DNA of 64,000 nucleotides from an uncultured Haliea sp. (GTDB lineage: Bacteria; Pseudomonadota; Gammaproteobacteria; Pseudomonadales; Halieaceae), in the NCBI GenBank assembly GCA_913062625.1, contig CAJXWP010000007.1:20389-84388 (forward strand), in the 5' to 3' direction. The translations under genes were made by a program, and so were the position numbers. Under the pieces are notes generated by a model. It was not told the origin of the DNA. It ran no database searches and saw nothing but the letters and a program-made list of their open reading frames with translations. Positions 8,366 to 15,363 of this stretch are shown in pieces; the stretch's first letter is position 1, and every line of letters starts with the position of its first letter.

Positions 8366-10630
8366 ATGCGAATGAGATCCCCTACATTACTCTTGATTGC
8401 GCTCTTCTGCCTTGGAGCGACTGTTCACGCCAATGCCCAAGGTTCGAAACCGCTGATATTGGAAGAGATTATCGTCACGGCGCAGAAGCGCGTCGAGTCT
8501 TTGGAAGACACGCCGATCACTATTAATGTGGTCACCGGAGAGGCACTGAACGAATTCGCTATTTTCAGTTTCGATGACCTGTCTAACTTAATCGCCGGCC
8601 TCTCCATCAGCGGCTCAAATTTCGATACCGATATCGCAACACGCGGCTTGGGCACCAATCTTACTGCCCCTGTCTCGCCGCGCGTCACCACCTACATGGA
8701 CGGAACATTTATCGGCCAATCACGCAACTTATTTAGCGGCCTGTTCGACCTGCAGCAACTCGAGCTGTTGCGCGGCCCCCAGGGAACGCTCTATGGCAAA
8801 AGTTCCCCTGCTGGGGCAATAACAATACGCTCAGCAAACCCGAATCTAGAGCAAGTAGACGGCTTCATCAGGCAAAGCTTCAACGATCAAGACGGATCAA
8901 ATACGCAGGTTGCAGCATCACTGCCGCTCATCAAGAATGAGCTGGGAGTGCGTATTTCTGGGCTTTACGCCAATAATGAGAACAGTGGTGTTTATAACCG
9001 CACTCTGGACAGAGACGTAGAAACGAAAACCAAGGCCTATCGTATTGTCATGCTGTGGGAGCCCACCAGCAATTTCGACGCACGCTTGTCGTGGCATCAT
9101 ATTAGGGATGACGCTGATGCCGATCCCGTCGTGGAGGGGGGCGGGCTGGATTTTGATGACCGGATAGCACTCGCGGAGTTTGACTCAAGGTACAAGAACA
9201 AGGCTGAATTCCTGATTCTGGAAAGCAACTATACTTTTACCAACGATTGGGTAGCCACGTTCTCATACAGCTATCAGGACGCTGCTATTGACCGCTATTT
9301 CGATCAGGATGCGACCGAGGTGCAGGCAAGGCAGCAATACGTACCCTCGCCCACAACGGATAACATCTATGAAATGCGTCTGGCGTCTCAGGACAACGAT
9401 GTCTGGAACTGGATCGTGGGTGCCTACTACGGAGATGCTGATTCCGATACAGGCGTAGAAGCCATAACGTATGTGTTCGACGCCCGTATTCCAGGAACCT
9501 TGATACGTGCCGACACTAGCTCGAACGCGTCACTGCAATCCGAAGACTGGGCGCTATTTTCACACAATGCGATAAACGTAAGCGAAAATGGGACCTTAAT
9601 AGTTGGCCTGCGTTACAACGACGCGAAACGCGACACGAAACAGCCCTTCGTCACGAATGCCTATTTACTGACGGATACGGGGGAGATTCTCGTGCGAACG
9701 AGCGAGACAGACGGTGTTCTCCCTGAAGCGCAGAATCTCTCAGACAATGCCATCACAGGTTCGTTGAAATACAAGTATAACGTCAATGACGACCTAATGG
9801 CCTATGCAGCTTTTGATACAGGCTGGCGGGACGGCTCAGCGAATATCGCCGGCAACCCACAACCGCCTGTATTTGGCGCCTTCGATTCAGAGGACAGTTA
9901 TAACCTAGAACTCGGATTCAAGTGGCAGTTGTGGGGCGGTAGGGGACTGTTTAATGTCGCGGCGTATTACCAACTTTATGATCAGTTTCAGTATCAAGCT
10001 GCAGGTGTGTCATACCGCGATGCTGATGGCACTGTCTCGCTGGCTGATCCGGTGATCAATGTAGACGAGGCTGAATCCTACGGCTTCGACAGCGACTTCG
10101 CTGTACTGATCAGTGAGCACTGGAATCTAACGACTTCCCTAAGCTACAACCAGACCGAGCTAACGGATGCCAAGAGTGTGCCCTGTTCCAACGGTGAACC
10201 TGTTAGTGTGCCATTGTGGTCTTTCAACACCTGTGACCTGACCGGCGAGCCAGCCGGTGGTTTGCCGGAGTGGTCGGCGAATGTTGCCTCGGAGTACTGG
10301 GGTAGTGTCGAGGATATCAATAGTGACTGGTATCTGCGCGGCTTGCTTAACGCGGAGAGTGAATACTATTCACCCACCTTCCGTGAGGACCTGGACAGCT
10401 ACGTCACCCTAGATCTTTATCTGGGCCTGCGATCTGTCGACACCCGCTGGGATGTGAACGTCTGGGTAAAAAATATTGCAGATGAAAGCGCCAAGTTAAA
10501 GGACCGGGCGCTGCCGGATATACCCAACTATGCGGACGGCGTCATGATCTCGTCGCCCTATGTCGAGATCAGACGTCAGCTTGCACCGCGCACGATAGGC
10601 GTCACCTTTAACTATAACTTTGGCTTATAA
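8366..10630 (+). CDS. TonB-dependent outer-membrane receptor
   Basis: A 754-residue receptor with a signal peptide (residues 1-25, ending A-N-A-Q), a TonB-box-like E-E-I-I-V-T-A-Q-K-R at 33-42, then the plug domain (D-T-P-I-T-I-N-V-V-T-G-E-A-L; R-G-L-G-T-N; L-R-G-P-Q-G-T-L-Y-G near 134-143) and a 22-strand-type barrel rich in aromatic residues. It ends V-T-F-N-Y-N-F-G-L, close to the usual terminal Phe signal but with a final Leu. The family takes up siderophores, vitamins and large hydrophobic or sugar ligands using energy from TonB-ExbBD, which are not in the window. Receptors of this short-plug type sit in many hydrocarbon/steroid-type islands of marine Gammaproteobacteria. Its promoter carries the shared operator, so its ligand is probably the substrate of the island. 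Confidence 0.93.
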   Translation: MRMRSPTLLLIALFCLGATVHANAQGSKPLILEEIIVTAQKRVESLEDTPITINVVTGEALNEFAIFSFDDLSNLIAGLSISGSNFDTDIATRGLGTNLTAPVSPRVTTYMDGTFIGQSRNLFSGLFDLQQLELLRGPQGTLYGKSSPAGAITIRSANPNLEQVDGFIRQSFNDQDGSNTQVAASLPLIKNELGVRISGLYANNENSGVYNRTLDRDVETKTKAYRIVMLWEPTSNFDARLSWHHIRDDADADPVVEGGGLDFDDRIALAEFDSRYKNKAEFLILESNYTFTNDWVATFSYSYQDAAIDRYFDQDATEVQARQQYVPSPTTDNIYEMRLASQDNDVWNWIVGAYYGDADSDTGVEAITYVFDARIPGTLIRADTSSNASLQSEDWALFSHNAINVSENGTLIVGLRYNDAKRDTKQPFVTNAYLLTDTGEILVRTSETDGVLPEAQNLSDNAITGSLKYKYNVNDDLMAYAAFDTGWRDGSANIAGNPQPPVFGAFDSEDSYNLELGFKWQLWGGRGLFNVAAYYQLYDQFQYQAAGVSYRDADGTVSLADPVINVDEAESYGFDSDFAVLISEHWNLTTSLSYNQTELTDAKSVPCSNGEPVSVPLWSFNTCDLTGEPAGGLPEWSANVASEYWGSVEDINSDWYLRGLLNAESEYYSPTFREDLDSYVTLDLYLGLRSVDTRWDVNVWVKNIADESAKLKDRALPDIPNYADGVMISSPYVEIRRQLAPRTIGVTFNYNFGL

Positions 10631-10737
10631 AGGCGCTGGCAGGAGCAAGGCGTCCCTTAGCATAAGAGACATGGCCGTCCAGCTTCTCTATTGCAGGTTA
10701 TTACTACTGTAGGGCGAGAGTCCAGCAGCAAATAATG

Positions 10738-11214
10738 TCATTGCTTTGACGGATCTGTAGCCATCAGCGTCGACGCCTTGATACTGAACACCAGCTCATC
10801 ATTTTGATTTAGGAGTTGTGTATTGTAGGTTACAATGCCACGGTCAGGCTTACTCTTCGAAAGTCTTGCCGCCTCTACAATAGACAAAGACCGAAGCGTA
10901 TCACCGGCATAAACAGGCCTATGCATGCGCATTTCATCAAAGCCCAGTCCGGCAATGACCTGCTGCACCACACCACTCTGCCAGCGCTGGCTGGTAATAC
11001 AAAAAATAGAAAATATATGAGCTGAACAGGCGGTAAGGCCGCCAAAAATAGAGGCGCTGGCGAATACTTCATCGATGTGCCAAGGCTGAGGGTCCCACGC
11101 CTGTGCAAACTCGATTATCGCCTGTGCCGTTACGGTATAACTCGCAGCCGGATGTTTTGCACCGACCACGAGATCGTCAAAATAAAAAGGCTGTCCCTGC
11201 TGGTCTGACAACAT
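10738..11214 (-). CDS. MaoC-like hot-dog dehydratase
   Basis: A 158-residue single hot-dog protein. The motif D-P-Q-P-W-H-I-D near residues 41-48 holds the Asp and His of the hydratase-2 active site, and Y-A-G-D-T-L-R-S near 101-108 is the usual second conserved loop. MaoC domains hydrate trans-2-enoyl-CoA or related thioesters. Here the domain is the last gene of a leftward group (NTF2-like, P450, ferredoxin, epimerase, MaoC), 16 bases after the epimerase stop, with GGAGAGG ahead of its ATG. A role in side-chain beta-oxidation of a P450 product is a reasonable inference, not shown. Confidence 0.88.
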   Translation of the reverse strand: MLSDQQGQPFYFDDLVVGAKHPAASYTVTAQAIIEFAQAWDPQPWHIDEVFASASIFGGLTACSAHIFSIFCITSQRWQSGVVQQVIAGLGFDEMRMHRPVYAGDTLRSLSIVEAARLSKSKPDRGIVTYNTQLLNQNDELVFSIKASTLMATDPSKQ

Positions 11215-11230
11215 TTACAGCCTCTCCCGG

Positions 11231-12256
11231 TTACTCACTGACGGTAACCTTTGGACACTGACTCGCCTCCAAATGGCCGACATGAACCATCCATGTAATG
11301 GCGTCGGAAAATGTCTGTTTGGTACTGCGTAAGGCAAGCTCACGCCGCCCGAGCTCATCGGTATTGTTGATATTGGGCCACAGCGTGGCATAACGCATAG
11401 TTTCCGCCGAAATAGGCGAATCAATCGTCTTGAAGTGTCTAAGAAAATCCGTCGCTCGACCAACTAGGCGAAGCTTCCACCCCTGAGCAGACATACGCTG
11501 AAGCTGGCAACCCGACACCGCTTCAATGATGTCAGCGAGCTCGGTCCAGGTGCAGTAAACACCCGGCATCAGAAACCGTCCAGAGCCACCGCTTTGAACC
11601 AAAGAGCACACAAAAGCAGCAAGGTCACGCACATCGACATACTGCATACCACCATCACCGAAGATGCGAAAGCCATTCTCAATGCGATGTTTTAACGCTT
11701 TGAATGAATCTGAAAATCCGGGATCATCTGGGCCAATAACGCCACCGGGATAGACAATTGAAACAGGAGCACCCTGCGCCTGTAACTCGCGCAGATAGAT
11801 TTCAGCCTCAACCTTACTCTGTCCATAAGGTAAGTTTGATTTCGCCGGGGGCGCATCTGAAGTTACCTTGGAGGCATCGGGATTAAAGATCGCCGTGATA
11901 CTGGATATACACACAATTCTCTCGATACCAATCTCTAGCGCACTGTCCACGACATGCTTTACACCGTCGACGTTGACTCGAAATAATTGCTCGATCGATC
12001 CTGTCTGCATCGGAGTACCTGCCGCCGCATGCACGACCGCATAACTATCCACCAGCGCCCTTTTTACTGACGCAATATCGGTAACGTCACCGACGACCAT
12101 CTCAGGAATTCTCTCTCCCAACTGCCGATAGTAAGCTTCGGCTTTCTTGATGTCTCGCACCAGTAATCGTACCGCATGACCCGCAGCCATAAGCTGCCTG
12201 CAAACGTGCGAACCTACAAAGCCGGTTCCACCGGTTATCAGTATCTTGGTCTCGAT
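11231..12256 (-). CDS. NAD-dependent epimerase/dehydratase (extended SDR, 3beta-HSD-like) with no standard start codon
   Basis: The frame codes for K-I-L-I-T-G-G-T-G-F-V-G-S-H-V, the G-x-x-G-x-x-G nucleotide site of extended SDRs, at 12247-12206. It continues through D-V-T-D (near residue 60), H-A-A-A, S-S-I-T and the catalytic Y-G-Q-S-K with P-G-G-V-I-G-P-D. Fold and Y-x-x-x-K point to oxidation of a hydroxyl or isomerisation, as in 3beta-hydroxysteroid dehydrogenases. The first ATG in frame is at 12190, inside the domain and past the glycine motif. Between the in-frame TAA at 12287-12289 and that ATG there is no ATG, GTG or TTG; only ATC (12256), ATA and CTG (12241). Start given here is the ATC, a guess. 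A base error, a rare start, or a broken gene are all possible. Confidence 0.8.
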   Translation of the reverse strand: METKILITGGTGFVGSHVCRQLMAAGHAVRLLVRDIKKAEAYYRQLGERIPEMVVGDVTDIASVKRALVDSYAVVHAAAGTPMQTGSIEQLFRVNVDGVKHVVDSALEIGIERIVCISSITAIFNPDASKVTSDAPPAKSNLPYGQSKVEAEIYLRELQAQGAPVSIVYPGGVIGPDDPGFSDSFKALKHRIENGFRIFGDGGMQYVDVRDLAAFVCSLVQSGGSGRFLMPGVYCTWTELADIIEAVSGCQLQRMSAQGWKLRLVGRATDFLRHFKTIDSPISAETMRYATLWPNINNTDELGRRELALRSTKQTFSDAITWMVHVGHLEASQCPKVTVSE

Positions 12257-12261
12257 AGCGG

Positions 12262-12468
12262 TTAGTCTTCTAACACTGTAATGACATTATTAGGACAGTA
12301 TTTAGCTGCTTTCATAACTTTTTCGCGTAGCTCCTGTGGCGGATTGTCTAGCAACACTCTAACCTGGGGGTAACCATCATCCTGATCAATCACATCAAAC
12401 ACCTCAGGCGCCTCGTCTAGACAGACACTATGCCCTTGGCACAGGGCCAAATCGATTTTTATCTTCAT
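12262..12468 (-). CDS. Small ferredoxin, C-x5-C...C-P type, P450 electron donor
   Basis: From the ATG at 12468 (GGGAG just upstream) the protein has 68 residues: C10-Q-G-H13-S-V-C16 and Y-C58-P near the end. The C-x-x-H-x-x-C ... C-P pattern, where a residue such as His sits in the place of the second Cys, marks the 3Fe-4S or atypical 4Fe-4S ferredoxins that feed bacterial P450s, typically encoded next to the P450 they serve. The gene lies 17 bases downstream of the CYP51-like P450 stop, consistent with an operon. A reductase partner is not encoded in the window. An upstream in-frame ATG at 12516 falls inside the P450 end and is less likely. Confidence 0.92.
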   Translation of the reverse strand: MKIKIDLALCQGHSVCLDEAPEVFDVIDQDDGYPQVRVLLDNPPQELREKVMKAAKYCPNNVITVLED

Positions 12469-12485
12469 CGACACTCTCCCACCCG

Positions 12486-13832
12486 CTACTTGCGCTTCGT
12501 ATAGCGCAATCGACAAGGGCCTGTGGGCTTTAACACAATCGCAGAGAGGTCGTCTTGATAAGTCTCATCGGGGTCAACCAGCTCGAATTCATAGCGCGGT
12601 AATAATGCGGCAAAAATTGCCTTCATCTGCATCATGGCGAATGCATTGCCAGCACACTTATGTGGACCGCCCCCGAAGGGGATATAAGCAAACAGCGTAT
12701 CGGGCTTAGGGCGATACGGATCAAATTTCTCAGGATCTGGAAAATAATCCGTGTTGCGATGTGAACCGTAGATAGATATCGCCACCGTTTTACCGGCCTC
12801 AATTAATGTCCCGTTATACTCGATATCCTCGATTACCCTGCGCATCAGCAGGACTAGCGGAGGATGAAGGCGCAGAACCTCTTCAATAAAGGCCTCCAGT
12901 TTTGGAATTTCACGCAGAGATTCGAGTGTAATCTCACTGCCACTTTTGAATAGGGCTTGCAGCTCCTCTGACACCTCTGCCGAGTACTCCTTCTGACGAG
13001 CCAACTCTGTCAGCGTCCAAGTCGCCGTACCGGAACTGGTGTGGTGTCCGGCAAACATAGTCGCGATCACCAACCCTGTGATCTCATTCTCCGTTAATTG
13101 ACTACCGTCAGTGTAGGTGCCCGCCATGAAGGTTTCCAGCGCGTCACCGTACTCGATATGGCTACTCGCCCTGCGTTCAGCGATAATACCGCCAATTAAC
13201 GCCTGCAAGCGCACCAACGCCTTGTCACGGGCCTCAAAAACCGGCTGCTGCATATAAGGATCGACAAATGCAATGGCCTGTAGACCTTTTTCTAACGCGT
13301 GATAAAGCTCTCTGAACTCCTCAGTCATCCTGTCACGAAAATCTTTTCCCAGTAGGCAGTGTGTCGCGGTATGCAAAGTCAAACGTAAAAACTCATCTAA
13401 AAAGTCTAATTCACCTTCATCACCCCAACTGGCCACCCAGTCTTCGACCTCCTGGGAAATAACCGTCGAATAGTTTTTCATATTTTGGTAACGCAGGGCG
13501 TCTACCTGAATTTTCAATTGCACTTTCATCTTGTCAGGCGGCGCGTCGAAGATCACCCCCTTGCCGAAAACAGGGACCGTTGCCTGATAGGCTGCTGCAC
13601 GGCTAAGCTTAAGATCCAGTGTTTTAAAAAACGCTTCTTGAGCTTCAGGGCCACTCATCAGCACAGTCTGCTGACCACCCATATTGAACTCTGCCAGCTC
13701 TCCGCACTCCGCATTACAACGCATCATAAAGCGCGCGAAGTTGGCGCCGAACTCGTCCATATGCCCACTGCTTGGTTTTTCACCGCTTACCTTGGGCGGT
13801 AATTTCAGCGATGCAACGACGTTCTGACTCAC
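12486..13832 (-). CDS. Cytochrome P450, CYP51-like
   Basis: I start it at the GTG at 13832, which overlaps the TGA of the preceding gene (GTGA), giving 448 residues, close to bacterial CYP51 (about 450). Seen: I-helix A-G-H-H-T-S at 261-266, the unusual His-His form typical of CYP51 in place of A-G-x-D/E-T; E-x-x-R at 318-321 inside E-E-V-L-R-L-H-P-P; F-G-G-G-P-H-K-C-A-G with heme Cys393; and an M-Q-M-K-A-I-F stretch after it as in bacterial CYP51. CYP51 removes the 14alpha-methyl of sterols. No squalene or sterol-ring synthesis gene is in view, so a catabolic or modified role on a sterol- or triterpenoid-like molecule is the inference. It is the second gene of the operator-controlled leftward operon. 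Confidence 0.9.
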   Translation of the reverse strand: MSQNVVASLKLPPKVSGEKPSSGHMDEFGANFARFMMRCNAECGELAEFNMGGQQTVLMSGPEAQEAFFKTLDLKLSRAAAYQATVPVFGKGVIFDAPPDKMKVQLKIQVDALRYQNMKNYSTVISQEVEDWVASWGDEGELDFLDEFLRLTLHTATHCLLGKDFRDRMTEEFRELYHALEKGLQAIAFVDPYMQQPVFEARDKALVRLQALIGGIIAERRASSHIEYGDALETFMAGTYTDGSQLTENEITGLVIATMFAGHHTSSGTATWTLTELARQKEYSAEVSEELQALFKSGSEITLESLREIPKLEAFIEEVLRLHPPLVLLMRRVIEDIEYNGTLIEAGKTVAISIYGSHRNTDYFPDPEKFDPYRPKPDTLFAYIPFGGGPHKCAGNAFAMMQMKAIFAALLPRYEFELVDPDETYQDDLSAIVLKPTGPCRLRYTKRK

Positions 13833-14335
13833 GTCGGCGCTGCCTCTGACACCTGCTGGCTCGACATCACAGGCATCTCCTTCAGTACGCCGGTCTCCAC
13901 GCATTCCTTTATCAGATTGGTGATGTTGGTGTAGTCATACAGATCCAGTTGTTCACTCCACTGATAATTCCCTCCGTACTGAAAATAGGAGGCGCCTATG
14001 ACCTTCATCGGGGTGCCATCTGCACGCACTGGCGCACCCGGAGGAGTCTGCCACCATATCGCCATAGCACTACCACGGGTTTCATCAATCACAATCCGCT
14101 CATAGGGATAGGTCCACCCCTTGTAAGGGTCCATCGCTGCACCGACGCAGGTCTCGCGGATGGTTTCGCGTCCTCTGAATTCGTACTTACCATTAGGCGT
14201 ATCCCACCCATAAAGACAATCCTCGGAAAAGAAATCTGCCAAGTGGCGCCAATTGCCCTCCTTCTCCGACTTGTCGTTCACCGCCAGCCAGCGACGCATC
14301 ATCTCTTCCATTTCTTCGCGATTATATGCAGACAT
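13829..14335 (-). CDS. NTF2-like (SnoaL-type) protein
   Basis: 168 residues. The N-terminus (E-E-M-M-R-R-W-L-A-V-N-D-K-S-E-K-E-G-N-W-R-H-L-A-D-F-F-S-E-D) is the helix-strand start of the cone-shaped NTF2 fold used by ketosteroid isomerase, limonene epoxide hydrolase and SnoaL cyclases; G-R-E-T-I-R-E and the Trp/Tyr-rich strands that follow fit. The catalytic set cannot be assigned confidently, although W-R-H-L-A-D-F-F gives a conserved Asp. It is the first gene of the leftward operon, overlapping the P450 by four bases, and its ATG has AGAGGGG upstream. An isomerase, hydrolase or binding role on the P450 substrate is inferred. Confidence 0.82.
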   Translation of the reverse strand: MSAYNREEMEEMMRRWLAVNDKSEKEGNWRHLADFFSEDCLYGWDTPNGKYEFRGRETIRETCVGAAMDPYKGWTYPYERIVIDETRGSAMAIWWQTPPGAPVRADGTPMKVIGASYFQYGGNYQWSEQLDLYDYTNITNLIKECVETGVLKEMPVMSSQQVSEAAPT

Positions 14336-14404
14336 CTAAGCACCCCTCTAAATTCAATCTCGAAACTGTAAAAACCACCCTTTCAAAGTTACCATAGCCA
14401 AGTT

Positions 14405-14410
14405 ATTATA
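14405..14410 (-). promoter_or_regulatory. -10 box of the leftward P450 operon
   Basis: On the minus strand this reads TATAAT, a perfect -10, sharing its first two bases with the palindrome at 14409-14424, which fills most of the space where the -35 spacer lies. No strong -35 is seen. Confidence 0.45.
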
Positions 14411-14424
14411 TAGTTGCAACTATA
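14409..14424. promoter_or_regulatory. Perfect 16-bp palindromic TetR-type operator between two divergent operons
   Basis: TATAGTTGCAACTATA is identical to its own reverse complement. It lies 73 bases from the ATG of the leftward NTF2/P450 operon and 18 bases from the ATG of the rightward luciferase-like gene. On the plus strand TTTCAA (14381-14386) and TATTAT (14404-14409), 17 bases apart, form a likely promoter whose -10 it touches, and on the minus strand it abuts TATAAT. One bound dimer could shut both directions. Confidence 0.7.
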
Positions 14425-14442
14425 AATAAGAAGGAAGACCAC

Positions 14443-15306
14443 ATGAAGTTCTGGCAGTCACTGGCCTTCGTGGAAATGGACCAAATGGTCGAACTCGCGA
14501 CCTTTTGCGAAGAGCTTGGCTTTTACGGTGTTTCCTATGGCGACCACCTAATAACAACTAAGGACCAAGTCGATGAATATCTCTACCAGGATAGCGGTAA
14601 CATTTTGTGGAACCCTGAGACGCACTGGCCAGATCCCTGGGTCATTACGGCGGCACTTGCCCAAGCAACGACGCGCTTACATTTTTTGTCCACCATTTAC
14701 ATACTGCCATTGCGGGAACCACTGATTGCGGCAAAAGCGCTGTCCACCGCCGTATTTATGTCGCAGGAAAGAGTCACACTCGGGGCCGGCGTGGGATGGC
14801 AAAAGGCAGAATTTGAAATGGCCGGACAGGACTTCCACACCCGCGGAAAACGCGCAGATGAAATGTTGGAGATCATTCCCCAGCTTCTGTCAGGCGAGAT
14901 GACCGAATACCACGGCACCTACTACGACATCCCCCCAGTCAAAATGTCGCCCGGCATCAGAAAACCATTGCCTATCATGATCGGGGGCTACGCACCCGCA
15001 GCAATGCGCAGAGCCTGTCGTTTCGATGGCTGGATGGCGACCTCACACGAAGAGACTGAAATCTACCCTCTGCTTGAGACGCTCAGCGACATCCGCAAGG
15101 AACAGGGCACGGCTAATAGACCTTTCGATGTCTGGACAGGCGTTAAAAATCCTGGCGACGGGACTCATGAGCGACTCGCCACAGCAGGCGTGACCATGGT
15201 CAACGGCTGCAATTTCCTGAATGAGAATGGGCGCACCGTGTTATCGAGCATCGATGAAAAGAAAAAGAGAATTGAGATATTTGCACGGCAGTTCCTGCAA
15301 AATTAG
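14443..15306 (+). CDS. Luciferase-like (LLM) flavin-dependent monooxygenase/oxidoreductase
   Basis: 287 residues with the bacterial-luciferase TIM-barrel pattern: opening E-L-G-F-Y-G-V-S-Y-G-D-H near residues 25-36, T-T-R-L-H-F-L-S-T-I-Y near 76-86, R-E-P-L-I-A-A-K near 91-98, G-A-G-V-G-W near 114-119, F-x-x-R-G-K-R-A-D-E-M near 132-142, and K-P-L-P-I-M-I-G-G near 178-186. Members use FMN or F420 to oxidise aldehydes, ketones (Baeyer-Villiger type) or sulfonates. The cofactor cannot be decided from the sequence. GAAGGAAG precedes the ATG, and the perfect operator lies directly upstream, so it is probably co-regulated with the P450 operon that runs the other way. Confidence 0.9.
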   Translation: MKFWQSLAFVEMDQMVELATFCEELGFYGVSYGDHLITTKDQVDEYLYQDSGNILWNPETHWPDPWVITAALAQATTRLHFLSTIYILPLREPLIAAKALSTAVFMSQERVTLGAGVGWQKAEFEMAGQDFHTRGKRADEMLEIIPQLLSGEMTEYHGTYYDIPPVKMSPGIRKPLPIMIGGYAPAAMRRACRFDGWMATSHEETEIYPLLETLSDIRKEQGTANRPFDVWTGVKNPGDGTHERLATAGVTMVNGCNFLNENGRTVLSSIDEKKKRIEIFARQFLQN

Positions 15307-15363
15307 CTCAAGCGTGCTTTAGCCCACACCTTTATTCGAGCCTTTGCAATCGACATGAAAAGC

